64,000 bases of DNA. Source: Thiomicrorhabdus sp965603495 (lineage in GTDB: Bacteria; Pseudomonadota; Gammaproteobacteria; Thiomicrospirales; Thiomicrospiraceae). The position numbers and the translations under genes were made by a program. The DNA lies in the NCBI GenBank assembly GCA_965603495.1, contig CBFDDF010000008.1, positions 1 to 64,000 of the forward strand, read 5' to 3'. Shown here in pieces: positions 1-8,358 of the stretch. Below the pieces are notes generated by a model. The model was not told the origin of the DNA. It worked only from the letters and a program-made list of their open reading frames with translations, and did no database searches. Each line of letters begins with the position of its first letter. Within the stretch, counting starts at the first letter, position 1.

Positions 1-220
1 AATAATATCTTAGACTCCCATAAGATCAAAAAAAACAAAGACAAAAACGAATAAAAAAAAAAACAGGAAAGATCGCACATAAAGCTTTATAAAAAAAATT
101 AAAGGCAAACACATCAACCCTAAAACACCAAAAAAAAACATAAACACAAAAACGCTCTTAATTTTTACCCCGGCCTGGAAAAATTGTAACCCCCCCCCCC
201 CCCCGTATTTCCTACTAACG
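1..220. other. Low-complexity A/C-rich stretch with a 15-C run
   Basis: No gene is supported here. The plus strand is almost all A and C with many short A runs, and it ends in an uninterrupted run of 15 C (190-204), only 16 bases beyond the arfB stop codon. A minus-strand reading frame crosses it, but its protein is a run of Phe, Val and Leu produced by the T-rich composition. This could be a real decayed intergenic region or a low-quality contig edge; the long homopolymer makes the latter plausible. Confidence 0.6.
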
Positions 221-634
221 TCAATCGACAACCTTCCCTCGCAACGCTTTGGTTTTGCTGTGTTTTGACTTACTGTCCATTCGTCTTGTTTGTGACCCTC
301 GGGTCGGTTTAGTCGGCCGTCTAATCTTCTGTACAACAGTGATGGACTTCACCAATTCTTGTAATCGAGCAAGTGCATCCGTACGATTCTTCTCTTGAGT
401 GCGGTGTTGCTGAGCCTTGATAACAATAATGCCCTCTTTTGTAATGCGTTTATCATTTAAAGCCAGTAGTCGCTCTTTATAAACCTCCGGCAAAGAGGAA
501 GCAGCAATATCAAAGCGCAAATGAATCGCCGAAGAGACCTTATTAACGTTCTGCCCCCCCGCCCCCTGAGCGCGGATGGCAATTAGTTCAATTTCCTCAT
601 CTGCTATCGAAACATTTTGGGTAATTTTCAACAT
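221..634 (-). CDS. arfB: Alternative ribosome-rescue factor ArfB (peptidyl-tRNA hydrolase)
   Basis: ArfB (YaeJ, ICT1 family) hydrolyses peptidyl-tRNA on ribosomes stalled at the end of truncated mRNAs. The 137-residue length is about that of E. coli ArfB (140). The catalytic GGQ motif is at residues 26-28 inside AQGAGGQNVNKV. The C-terminal 30 or so residues are a lysine/arginine-rich tail (RRPTKPTRGSQTRR onward), which in this family inserts into the empty mRNA channel. There is no domain 1 or decoding domain as in full release factors, so this is not prfA or prfB. It is transcribed away from ilvA and the small membrane protein, on the same strand, after a gap of about 60 bases. The start is an ATG preceded by AAGGGAG, a good Shine-Dalgarno. 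Confidence 0.93.
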   Translation of the reverse strand: MLKITQNVSIADEEIELIAIRAQGAGGQNVNKVSSAIHLRFDIAASSLPEVYKERLLALNDKRITKEGIIVIKAQQHRTQEKNRTDALARLQELVKSITVVQKIRRPTKPTRGSQTRRMDSKSKHSKTKALRGKVVD

Positions 635-695
635 ACTGATACTCCCTTGTTAGATTGCTTCTTACAGCTGAACAGTCCTTTGAGCATAAATTGAT

Positions 696-968
696 TCATT
701 GAGAGGATGACGGAAAAGTTTTAATGAAGTGGAATAACTTGCTGGTCGCTATCCAGACAATACTTAGACAGCTGATGATAATCAATAATTGAAAAACGGC
801 TGCTTGATCATTAAACATCGCCAGTCCAGCGCGTGTTGAATGAAACCCTTCATGCAAAGCTTCATCGATAAAATCGATGATTCGCCACAGCAAAACAGTA
901 GACGAAGCACACCAGATGACAACCCACTTAAACATCGACTTGAACGAAAACGTTGAGTCAGGCTGCAT
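696..968 (-). CDS. Small putative membrane protein, unknown function
   Basis: I do not recognise this family. The product is about 90 residues from the ATG chosen here; a TTG 15 bases upstream is also possible. Two hydrophobic segments are visible, WVVIWCASSTVLLWRIIDF near the N-terminus and FQLLIIISCLSIVWIAT near the C-terminus, with a short polar linker, which suggests a two-pass inner-membrane protein. It starts about 20 bases downstream of the ilvA stop on the same strand, so it may be co-transcribed with ilvA. Neither start has a convincing ribosome binding site, so the call rests on the open frame and membrane pattern. Confidence 0.45.
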   Translation of the reverse strand: MQPDSTFSFKSMFKWVVIWCASSTVLLWRIIDFIDEALHEGFHSTRAGLAMFNDQAAVFQLLIIISCLSIVWIATSKLFHFIKTFPSSSQ

Positions 969-986
969 GAAATTAGACCACAATCG

Positions 987-2513
987 TTAATTAGTCGGTC
1001 TTAAAAACAGTTGATAACCTGGGTTATCTTGTTCATTCACAAACGGATAACCCAGATTTTTAAGATAAACTTCAAAGTCTGCTTGTTGCTCAGGAGGTAC
1101 CTGAACGCCAACCAATACACGACCGTAGGCCGCACCGTGGTTACGGTAGTGAAACAGGCTGATATTCCACTCTTCACTCATATTAATTAAAAACTTCAAT
1201 AAAGCGCCCGGACGTTCAGGGAATTCAAAACGATACAACAACTCATTATTAACCCCCTTAGCATGACCACCGACCATATAGCGCAGATGCAACTTAGCCA
1301 TCTCGTTATCACTCATATCTTGAACGGGGTAGTCATGCTCATGCAGACTATTAAGAATTGCTTGTTTTTCCGCTTGTCCACCTTCCGTTCTAACGCCGAC
1401 AAACACCACCGCCTGTTTACTGTCAGAATAACGATAGTTAAATTCGGTAATGGCACGACGATCGCCTAACAACTCACAAAACTGTTTAAAACTGCCTGGC
1501 GTTTCATTAATCGTCACCGCAAAAATGGCTTCACGCTTTTCACCGATTTCAGTTCTTTCTGAAATATGTCGCAAACGATCGAAGTTCATATTCGCACCAC
1601 TGACAATACAGGCCATCTCTAAACCAGAAACACTGTATTTCTCGACAAACTTTTTCATACCCGCCACTGACAATGCACCAGCTGGTTCAGCGATAGCGCG
1701 CGTATCTTCAAAAATATCTTTCACTGCTGCACAAATTTCATCGGTGGTCACCGTAATCATTTCATCCACACAGGTCTGAGCGATTCGAAACGGAATCTCA
1801 CCCACTTGAGCCACGGCGACCCCATCGGCAAAAATACCGACTTGGTCAAGCACAACACGTTCTCCGGCTTTTAAAGCCTCGGTCATGCATGCAGCATCTT
1901 CTGGTTCAATCCCAATAATACGAGTGCTTGGCGAGACCTGTTTAATCACAGAAGCAATGCCAGAAATAAGTCCACCTCCGCCGACAGCAATGAAAATCAC
2001 ATCAAATGGTTTACTGTGTTGACGTAACATTTCCAATGCGATAGTGCCTTGACCCGCAATCACATCCAAATCGTCATAAGGGTGAATATAGGTTAACTTT
2101 TTTTCAGCAGCCAGTGCTTTAGCAAAACGTGAAGCTTCATCGTATGAGTCGCCTTCGAGCACCACATTGCCCCCCAAACGTTTCACAGCATTGACTTTTA
2201 TAGGCGGCGTCGTTCGCGGCATGATAATGGTCGCAACAATCCCCATTTTAGTTGCGGAAAGCGCTACACCCTGCGCGTGATTACCTGCTGAAGCTGTTAT
2301 CACGCCTGCTTTACGCTCAGCTTCGCTCAAATGCACCATACGATTGTATGCACCACGTATCTTGAACGAAAATACCGGCTGTAAATCTTCTCTTTTTAAC
2401 CACACTTGGTTTTGCATTCTTTTAGAAAGCAATGGGGCTAATTCAAGTGCCGTTTCAGAGGCAACGTCGTATACCGGTGCAGTTAAAACACGGCGTAATA
2501 TTTCTTCTGGCAT
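987..2513 (-). CDS. ilvA: Threonine ammonia-lyase, biosynthetic (threonine deaminase)
   Basis: IlvA converts L-threonine to 2-oxobutanoate with PLP, the first committed step of isoleucine synthesis. The PLP lysine lies in VFSFKIRGAYN near the N-terminus, and the phosphate-binding glycine loop VGGGGLISG follows in the middle of the catalytic domain. The last 170 or so residues form two ACT-like regulatory domains (including ITEFNYRYSD and ISLFHYRNHGAAYGRV), as expected of the isoleucine-feedback-inhibited enzyme rather than the short catabolic TdcB. I chose the ATG at 2513 because AGGA sits 6 bases upstream, giving 508 residues, close to E. coli IlvA (514). An in-frame TTG at 2552 is possible but has no reason to be preferred. 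Confidence 0.95.
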   Translation of the reverse strand: MPEEILRRVLTAPVYDVASETALELAPLLSKRMQNQVWLKREDLQPVFSFKIRGAYNRMVHLSEAERKAGVITASAGNHAQGVALSATKMGIVATIIMPRTTPPIKVNAVKRLGGNVVLEGDSYDEASRFAKALAAEKKLTYIHPYDDLDVIAGQGTIALEMLRQHSKPFDVIFIAVGGGGLISGIASVIKQVSPSTRIIGIEPEDAACMTEALKAGERVVLDQVGIFADGVAVAQVGEIPFRIAQTCVDEMITVTTDEICAAVKDIFEDTRAIAEPAGALSVAGMKKFVEKYSVSGLEMACIVSGANMNFDRLRHISERTEIGEKREAIFAVTINETPGSFKQFCELLGDRRAITEFNYRYSDSKQAVVFVGVRTEGGQAEKQAILNSLHEHDYPVQDMSDNEMAKLHLRYMVGGHAKGVNNELLYRFEFPERPGALLKFLINMSEEWNISLFHYRNHGAAYGRVLVGVQVPPEQQADFEVYLKNLGYPFVNEQDNPGYQLFLRPTN

Positions 2514-2593
2514 TCCAGATCCTATTAAATGATGGCTATCCACTGCTGGCAATGGATGGAGGGATAAAGAGTGAGCAATAATAATAACAAAGA

Positions 2594-2602
2594 ATTATAA
2601 CA
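2594..2602 (-). promoter_or_regulatory. Extended -10 promoter element for ilvA
   Basis: Read on the minus strand the sequence is TGTTATAAT, a perfect extended -10 (TGn plus TATAAT), about 80 bases upstream of the ilvA ATG. No good -35 is seen at normal spacing, which an extended -10 can tolerate. This is a sequence-only prediction. Confidence 0.45.
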
Positions 2603-2841
2603 CCCAACGACTCTGATTTTTTTCTTCCTTGCCCTTCCTAAAATCGATTTATATTCAATAATTCATACTTGATTACGACTCTCTTCATCTTTCCTTCATA
2701 GAACCCCGCTATTTATCATGAGTTTCTTAAGACTATATTGCGCTGTTACCCCCTACAATACGCCCCATATTTAAGTATTAATCTCCATTTAACAATAATG
2801 ATGCCCCTGTCATATTCAATTTTTATATTAAAGGACATACC
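2603..2841. other. Divergent intergenic region between ilvA and the copper receptor
   Basis: This region must hold the promoter of the copper receptor gene. A clear ribosome binding site (AAAGGAC) lies 7 bases before its ATG. I see no convincing plus-strand -35/-10 pair and no obvious palindrome of the kind expected for CueR or CsoR. Confidence 0.4.
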
Positions 2842-4878
2842 ATGTTCACTAGAAAAAAAATTACCCTCGCTATTTTTGCCACACTTGCAACCCAGGCCAG
2901 TACTCAAGTTTACGCAACAGACCTCCCTACAGTTTCAGTTGTTGCCGAAACAGACACGGCGCAACAAACCACCGTTGATGGCAAAAGTTTACTGGAAGCC
3001 AGTAACTCAGAAACAGGCACGACCTTAAGACAAATTTCTGGAGTAGATGCCGCAAGAATGGGGGGACATGGTGTCGATTTAGTGATTCGTGGCCAGCAAG
3101 CCAGTCAATTGAATGTGTTACTGGATGGTGCAAAAATTGAAGGCGGTTGCCCAAATCGTATGGATCCGCCAACCGCTTATGCAGAAATGAGCAGTTTTGA
3201 TCAAGTCACTGTAATTAAAGGCGTTAATTCAGTTACTTACGGCGCCGGTGGCAGTGGTGGAACTGTTTTATTTGAACGTAAAACACCGGCTTTTGAAGAT
3301 GGTAAATCTGTGCAAGGAGAAATCAATCTCGGTACTTCTTCAAACGGGCTAACGCGTGATATGAACACCACAGTCGCTGCGGGGGGTAAAGAAGGATATA
3401 TCGTCCTCCAAGGTTCTAAAAAATCGGCCGACAACTATTTAGATGGCAATGGCGATGAAGTGCGTTCAAGCTACGAAAGCCAGCAAGGTCATATCGATTT
3501 AGGCTGGACTCCGAATGAAGATCATGAGTTACGCTTATCTTACGAAAACAGCTTAATTGAAGACGCCCTTTTCCAAGGCGCTAGCATGGATGCGCCTAAG
3601 TCTGATGGTACGACCACACGCTTAAGCTATCAAGGTAGCAATATCAGCCCTTCCATTCAAGCTATTGAAGTCGATATTTATAATTCGACGGTCGATCATG
3701 TGATGGACAACTACTCTTATACTGGCATTACCAGCGGTCAAAAAGAGACCTTATCCGATGTAGATAGTAAAGGTGCAAAAATCCAATTAAGCAGTCAATT
3801 GGGCCATACTAAATTAGATTATGGTGTTCAGTTCGAATCTGTCGATAAAATGGCGACGCTGTATGATGTCACCGGCGATAAATCGATGTTTTACATGTGG
3901 CCTGATACCATCAGTGAAACCAAAAGCGTCTTCGCTGAAACCACTTCAGCTTTCAAAGACAATCAAAAAGTTATTATCGGATTACGTTATGATGCCGTCA
4001 CTACCGATGCCAAAAAAGCGGATGCTGCGACGGACTTCGGCAATATTGCCAGTAACCTCTACAACAGCACCTATACGGATTATTCTGGTGAAACCAAAAC
4101 AGACAATAGTAGCCTTAACGGCCTATTACGCTATGAACGTGTTTATGAACATAATTTGAATGTATTTGCTGGCGTGAGCCGTACTCATCGTTATCCTGAT
4201 GCGACCGAACTCTATATGGCCAAGGGTGGTGCAATGGGCAAATGGGTCGGTAACCCAGACCTAAAACCTGAACAACATAACCAGTTTGATATTGGAATGT
4301 CTCAGGCAACCGATAAAGCTAATTGGTCGGTGTCAGCTTACTATGATGTAGTCAATGACTATATTCTGCGTGATTTTGCTAAAAACCAACCAGAAAGCGT
4401 GAATATTGCAGGTGACAACACCATCTACTTAAACAAAGATGCCAATATTTATGGATTGGATTTAGCGGGTAGTTGGAAAACCTCACAACACGTTAAAGTC
4501 GGTGGTAACTTGAGTTTAACCAAAGGTACCAACGAAACAGACAACCGCAATCTAAGCAACATCGCCCCACTTTCTGGAACGGCGTTTGCGGAATATTCTG
4601 CCAACAACTGGAAAGCCGGTGCACGCTTTAACTTTGCCACTGCGCAAACTGAAGTAAACTCAGAATACGCTGAACTAGAAACTGCGGCTTGGAGCACGGT
4701 AGATGTCTTTGGCGATTACCAAATCAACAAAAGCATCAAACTGTCTGCAGGAGTTGATAACTTAGCCGATCACGCTTACCAAACGTATCTAAATCGGGTA
4801 GATAATTACTCAAGCAACACTTATAAAGTTTATGAGCCAGGCCGTACCGTTTGGGCGAAATTAAACGCGAAGTTTTAA
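2842..4878 (+). CDS. oprC: TonB-dependent copper receptor, OprC/NosA type
   Basis: This 678-residue outer-membrane barrel has a signal peptide (MFTRKKITLAIFATLATQAS, cleavage near ATDLPT), a TonB-box-like PTVSVV, a plug domain (about 45-150) and a C-terminal barrel strand ending in aromatic AKLNAKF. The plug contains GGCPNRMDPPT. Its C103-x3-M107, together with H286-V-M288 in the barrel, has the same order and nearly the same spacing as the CxxxM/HxM copper site I recall for Pseudomonas OprC (143/147 and 323/325). That, and the Sco and PCuAC genes directly downstream, make copper the likely substrate rather than a siderophore or vitamin B12. A good Shine-Dalgarno (AAAGGAC) precedes the ATG. 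It probably feeds copper to periplasmic cytochrome oxidase assembly. Confidence 0.88.
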   Translation: MFTRKKITLAIFATLATQASTQVYATDLPTVSVVAETDTAQQTTVDGKSLLEASNSETGTTLRQISGVDAARMGGHGVDLVIRGQQASQLNVLLDGAKIEGGCPNRMDPPTAYAEMSSFDQVTVIKGVNSVTYGAGGSGGTVLFERKTPAFEDGKSVQGEINLGTSSNGLTRDMNTTVAAGGKEGYIVLQGSKKSADNYLDGNGDEVRSSYESQQGHIDLGWTPNEDHELRLSYENSLIEDALFQGASMDAPKSDGTTTRLSYQGSNISPSIQAIEVDIYNSTVDHVMDNYSYTGITSGQKETLSDVDSKGAKIQLSSQLGHTKLDYGVQFESVDKMATLYDVTGDKSMFYMWPDTISETKSVFAETTSAFKDNQKVIIGLRYDAVTTDAKKADAATDFGNIASNLYNSTYTDYSGETKTDNSSLNGLLRYERVYEHNLNVFAGVSRTHRYPDATELYMAKGGAMGKWVGNPDLKPEQHNQFDIGMSQATDKANWSVSAYYDVVNDYILRDFAKNQPESVNIAGDNTIYLNKDANIYGLDLAGSWKTSQHVKVGGNLSLTKGTNETDNRNLSNIAPLSGTAFAEYSANNWKAGARFNFATAQTEVNSEYAELETAAWSTVDVFGDYQINKSIKLSAGVDNLADHAYQTYLNRVDNYSSNTYKVYEPGRTVWAKLNAKF

Positions 4879-4928
4879 GCGTTTCTTTTTCAAACCTACA
4901 ATATCAAAACTTTCTCAAGTATTGTGTC

Positions 4929-4961
4929 ACCTAACTTGCTGTAAACTATGCCAAGTTAGGT
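4929..4961. repeat. Inverted repeat between oprC and the Sco gene
   Basis: The perfect 10-base arms ACCTAACTTG (4929-4938) and CAAGTTAGGT (4952-4961) enclose 13 bases. No clean T run follows, so it could be a weak terminator, an mRNA processing hairpin or an operator in front of the Sco gene. Confidence 0.4.
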
Positions 4962-4999
4962 ATTTCCCCACCTTATCGCCCTTTACATGAGACATATGA

Positions 5000-5611
5000 A
5001 TGAATTCAAAACGTATTATTTTAGCGATCTCTCTCGGCATTATTTTAGGAACAGCATTCATATTATCGCCGCCTTTCAATATACAAAATAGCGCTTCTGC
5101 TCAACTCATTATCAATGAAAAACCTAGTGGCGGAGACTTTCAACTAACCTCATCTGAAGGCCAGCGCAGTCTGAGTGACTATCAAGGTAAATTGGTACTC
5201 ATCTATTTTGGTTACACCTTCTGCCCTGATATTTGCCCAACCAACTTAGGCAATTTATCGATGGCTTATCAAGGACTGACTCAAGCAGAAAAAGACAATA
5301 TAAAGATATTATTTATCTCAGTTGATCCTGCTCGTGATACACCTGCCCGCCTACAACAGTATGCAAATTACTTTGAGGCAAACATAACAGGCTTAACTGG
5401 CAAGCCTGAAACGATTGCTGAAATATCTAAACGCTATGGCGTGGTTTACGCAAAAGTAGACGATCCTGATAACGGCACAAATTATGCCGTCGATCATTCA
5501 GCCTTCACCTACGTTGTCGATCAATCAGGACAATTACAAACACAACTGCCACACGCTACCAGCCCCGAGCAGTTTATTAAAACTATTCAACACTATCAAA
5601 GTCATTCATAA
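5000..5611 (+). CDS. SCO1/SenC family copper chaperone
   Basis: Sco proteins are membrane-anchored thioredoxin-fold copper chaperones that help build the CuA site of cytochrome c oxidase. The 203-residue product starts with an uncleaved-type hydrophobic segment (about 6-23). It carries the copper-binding CxxxC in YTFCPDICPT (C75, C79) and the third ligand histidine in VDHSAFTY (H166). The typical VDPARDTP element is present. It sits between the OprC-like receptor and PCuAC, with 120 bases to the receptor and 62 to the next gene, so the three probably form one copper-acquisition and oxidase-assembly unit. The ATG at 5000 is used; an overlapping ATG at 4996 is out of frame. Confidence 0.93.
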   Translation: MNSKRIILAISLGIILGTAFILSPPFNIQNSASAQLIINEKPSGGDFQLTSSEGQRSLSDYQGKLVLIYFGYTFCPDICPTNLGNLSMAYQGLTQAEKDNIKILFISVDPARDTPARLQQYANYFEANITGLTGKPETIAEISKRYGVVYAKVDDPDNGTNYAVDHSAFTYVVDQSGQLQTQLPHATSPEQFIKTIQHYQSHS

Positions 5612-5673
5612 TCATCGAAAATCCAGATGCATTATCAAAATAAAGACTTATTAAAGGATTAAAGGACAAAAAC

Positions 5674-6186
5674 ATGAAAAAAATACTGACCGCTTTTTCC
5701 CTAGGCTTATTGACTTCAATCAGCTCTTTTCAAGCCATGGCGACTCAAGCCGATGACATTTCTGTAAGCGACCCATTCGCGCGTGAAGTACCACCTGGCG
5801 CACCCGCAAGCGCAAGTTTTATGACCTTGGATAATATGGGTGACCAAGCGATTAAACTGGTACTTGCCGAATCAGACGTATCTAAGATTGTAGAGTTACA
5901 TACTCATACGAATGACAATGGTGTGATGCGAATGCGTCAAGTTGAATTTATTGAGATTCCAGCCAATGGTCAAACCGTTCTAAAGCCAGGCGGTTTACAC
6001 ATTATGCTAATTAACCCTGTCACCCTCCTTAAAGCAGGACAAGTGGTGAGTGTTAAACTTCAGTTTGAAGATGGCAGCACGAAACAAGTCGATATGCCCG
6101 TAAAGTCTTTTAAAAACAGGATGGGCAAGATGAATAATGGCATGAACCACAATATGGATCATGACATGTCTGGACACATGCACTAA
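5674..6186 (+). CDS. Periplasmic copper chaperone PCu(A)C
   Basis: PCuAC delivers Cu(I) to cytochrome oxidase with Sco. This 170-residue exported protein has a signal peptide ending near QAMA (about residue 23) and the full family motif H-x10-M-x21-H-x-M: H76, M87, H109 and M111 are at exactly those spacings. The C-terminal 20 or so residues form a Met/His-rich tail (GKMNNGMNHNMDHDMSGHMH), a second likely copper site found in a subset of the family. A strong ribosome binding site (AAAGGAC) precedes the ATG. Together with the neighbouring Sco and OprC-like receptor it points to copper import for oxidase assembly rather than copper detoxification. Confidence 0.93.
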   Translation: MKKILTAFSLGLLTSISSFQAMATQADDISVSDPFAREVPPGAPASASFMTLDNMGDQAIKLVLAESDVSKIVELHTHTNDNGVMRMRQVEFIEIPANGQTVLKPGGLHIMLINPVTLLKAGQVVSVKLQFEDGSTKQVDMPVKSFKNRMGKMNNGMNHNMDHDMSGHMH

Positions 6187-6293
6187 GTTTTACATCTTTA
6201 CCAAGCAATAAGGTATCCGTAAAAATAGTGTGGCAGAATTTTTTGTGCAAATACGCTAGAATGTCGCACACAATTTAAAACAGAGATTGAAAC

Positions 6294-6797
6294 ATGAAAA
6301 AAACAACCATCGCGTTCGGCTTAATTTTCGGGACTCTGGTCTCAACACCAAGTCACTCAATGCCGCCAGGGTCAAACAGTACTCCTGCTGGCGAAAGAAT
6401 CATCGAACGTCAAGGTGAACTTTCAAAAGTAGACACCTTGAAACTCTGTGTTGATTACCACGACTTAAAAACAGAAGAGGAACGTCAAGTCTATATCAAA
6501 GAATTGGACTTACGCTCACAACTCAGCGAGCAGGACCACAAGCTGGCTCCTTTGCACAAAGTTTCTAACAGTATGACCATGTGTGGCATGTATATGTCAA
6601 AGGGTAAGCCGTTAGCCGAAAAGTCTCGTCAGATCCGACCTTTAACCTTTAAAACGGTTCACGTTTATGAGGATTTATATATCACGACTCAATCGGGCAT
6701 GATCACAGCAATCCATGAACGTAAAGAAGGCGAGATGCCTCCTGCTTTAGTCCCTGAAAAGCCAAGAGTACAAGCGCCACCCGTCGCACCTAAATAA
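6294..6797 (+). CDS. Exported protein of unknown function downstream of PCuAC
   Basis: I do not recognise this family. The 167-residue product has a clear signal peptide (MKKTTIAFGLIFGTLVSTPSHS). The mature part holds only two cysteines (KLCVDYH and MTMCGMYM) and a methionine cluster SMTMCGMYM, which could bind Cu(I) or form a disulfide. The C-terminus is proline-rich (PPALVPEKPRVQAPPVAPK). It is the last gene before a terminator-like hairpin and lies 107 bases after PCuAC, so it may belong to the copper unit or have its own promoter. A copper role is suggested only by position and the Met/Cys cluster. Confidence 0.75.
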   Translation: MKKTTIAFGLIFGTLVSTPSHSMPPGSNSTPAGERIIERQGELSKVDTLKLCVDYHDLKTEEERQVYIKELDLRSQLSEQDHKLAPLHKVSNSMTMCGMYMSKGKPLAEKSRQIRPLTFKTVHVYEDLYITTQSGMITAIHERKEGEMPPALVPEKPRVQAPPVAPK

Positions 6798-6813
6798 TCA
6801 CAAACATCAGACT

Positions 6814-6844
6814 AAAGCTATTTAGAAACTCTAAATGGCTTTTT
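6814..6844 (+). terminator. Terminator-like hairpin after the copper locus
   Basis: The arms AGCTATTTAGA and TCTAAATGGCT pair with one G-U and enclose AAC; a T5 run follows. It is 17 bases after the stop of the unknown exported protein gene. Confidence 0.6.
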
Positions 6845-6851
6845 GAAACTC

Positions 6852-6863
6852 ACCAGGCCTGGT
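6852..6863. repeat. Iterated palindrome ACCAGGCCTGGT, copy 1
   Basis: Exact 12-base palindrome just downstream of the terminator-like hairpin, in the gap before rpiA. It belongs to a family of 13 full-core copies in the window. Confidence 0.9.
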
Positions 6864-6988
6864 CATTATTCCAAAACACACAGCTTGGTTTTCTGCTATT
6901 ACGCAGTTGTAACTATACAACCGATGTCTTTTTGATTAAAATTAACGGTTATTGATTAAACCATACAAACTACAAAGAGAGTCTAAGC

Positions 6989-7654
6989 ATGACACAAGAT
7001 GAACTAAAACAAAAAGTGGCTCAAGCAGCAATCGAATACGTTGTTCCAGATACCATCATTGGTGTTGGAACCGGTTCTACGGCAAACTTTTTCATTGATG
7101 AGTTAGCGAAAATCAAAGGTTCAATCGAAGGCGCCGTTGCCAGTTCTGAAGCCACTGCTGAACGCCTAAGAGGTCATGGCATCCCTGTACTCGATTTAAA
7201 CTCAGTTTCTGAAATTTCCGTCTATATTGATGGGGCTGATGAAGCCGATGCTGGGCTAAACCTGATTAAAGGTGGTGGTGGTGCTCTAACCCGTGAAAAG
7301 ATTGTGTTAGCCGTCGCAAAAAAATTCGTCTGTATCGCAGATGACAGTAAGAAAGTCGCGGTCTTAGGTAAATTCCCATTACCTGTCGAAGTCATTCCAA
7401 TGGCACGTAGCTATGTAGCACGTGAAATTGTGAAGCGTTTTCGCGGTGAGCCTGTCCTACGTGAAGGTTTCACCACCGACAACGGTAACCTGATTCTAGA
7501 CGTTCACGGCTTAGAGATTGTTGATCCAGTTGCCATGGAAAATGAATTGAATAGTATTGTCGGTGTTGTCACAAACGGCTTGTTTGCTGCTCGTCCTGCG
7601 GATATCTTCCTATGCGGAACGGCCAATGGTGTTGAAACACTGACAGCCAAGTAA
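6989..7654 (+). CDS. rpiA: Ribose-5-phosphate isomerase A
   Basis: RpiA interconverts ribose 5-phosphate and ribulose 5-phosphate in the pentose phosphate pathway and Calvin cycle. The 221-residue length matches the family. GTGSTA (27-32), DGADEAD (81-87) and KGGGGALTREKI (94-105) are all present. D81, D84, K94 and E103 fall at the positions of the E. coli active-site residues, E103 being the catalytic base. It has AGAG as a ribosome binding site and its own terminator downstream, so it looks monocistronic. Confidence 0.97.
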   Translation: MTQDELKQKVAQAAIEYVVPDTIIGVGTGSTANFFIDELAKIKGSIEGAVASSEATAERLRGHGIPVLDLNSVSEISVYIDGADEADAGLNLIKGGGGALTREKIVLAVAKKFVCIADDSKKVAVLGKFPLPVEVIPMARSYVAREIVKRFRGEPVLREGFTTDNGNLILDVHGLEIVDPVAMENELNSIVGVVTNGLFAARPADIFLCGTANGVETLTAK

Positions 7655-7687
7655 TCAGCGCTAAAAACAAGCTCTGTTAGCGCCTTT

Positions 7688-7716
7688 AAGGGTCATCTGT
7701 TAATGACCCTTTTTTA
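7688..7716 (+). terminator. Rho-independent terminator of rpiA
   Basis: The stem AAGGGTCAT/ATGACCCTT has a 6-base loop and is followed by a T run (7710-7715). Confidence 0.85.
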
Positions 7717-7746
7717 TTTCCCTCATTACAAGAAGAAACCTGAATT

Positions 7747-8250
7747 ATGCAAAATATTGGCGGAAAAATTTTCGGCGTTTTAGTCGTTGGCCTATTGGCG
7801 ACCTTACTTTATTTTACGGTGTTCTCAGATGGCTTAGGAAAAGGTCCTGATATCACGATTGAAACGGCGCAAGGTCAAAGCATTAACCTCAGTAAACCGA
7901 TGAAACCGATTTTAGTGAACTTCTGGGCAACCTCTTGTCCTGGCTGTATTAAGGAGATGCCAGATCTCGCTAAAATGAAATTGGCCTTAGGGGATCGCTT
8001 TGAATTAGTGGCGGTTTCAATGAATTATGATCCTGCCGAGCAGGTACAAAACTTCATTAAAAACAACCCCTACCCATTCATTTTTAAAATGGATACAGAC
8101 GGAGCGATGGCCAAAGCCTTCGGGAATATTTTACTGACCCCTACCAGCTTCTTAATTGCCCCAAATGGCAAAATTGTGTACAAGCAGATTGGTGAAGTCC
8201 ATTTTGATTTAGTCGCTGAGCGCATTAAACAGATGAGTCCACAACTTTAA
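7747..8250 (+). CDS. TlpA/ResA-like membrane-anchored thiol:disulfide protein
   Basis: The 167-residue protein has an N-terminal membrane anchor (about 8-27) followed by a periplasmic thioredoxin fold. The active site is ATSCPGCIKEM with C64-P-G-C67, and the cis-proline region is LTPTSFLI. AlkylHP/TlpA-type proteins of this form reduce apocytochrome c or other periplasmic thiols. The CPGC pair differs from the CxPC of ResA/CcmG, so the exact substrate cannot be assigned. It lies between rpiA and thiE without obvious functional ties. Confidence 0.88.
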   Translation: MQNIGGKIFGVLVVGLLATLLYFTVFSDGLGKGPDITIETAQGQSINLSKPMKPILVNFWATSCPGCIKEMPDLAKMKLALGDRFELVAVSMNYDPAEQVQNFIKNNPYPFIFKMDTDGAMAKAFGNILLTPTSFLIAPNGKIVYKQIGEVHFDLVAERIKQMSPQL

Positions 8251-8358
8251 TTCAGTTGCCTACTTCCCATTGAGTATAACGACGGTGAGCACTCAACAAG
8301 CTGCTCACTATCGCCCTCAATCACAGTCCTTCTTAAACATCGAGACGCGACCACACTC

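Noticed and set aside
10..336. 108-codon minus-strand frame across the low-complexity edge and the poly-C run
   Set aside because: It begins inside arfB and the rest is Phe/Val/Leu translation of T-rich DNA, with no coding character.
8251..8358. Possible TPP riboswitch before thiE
   Set aside because: The leader is only about 108 bases and none of the conserved THI-box sequence is visible.
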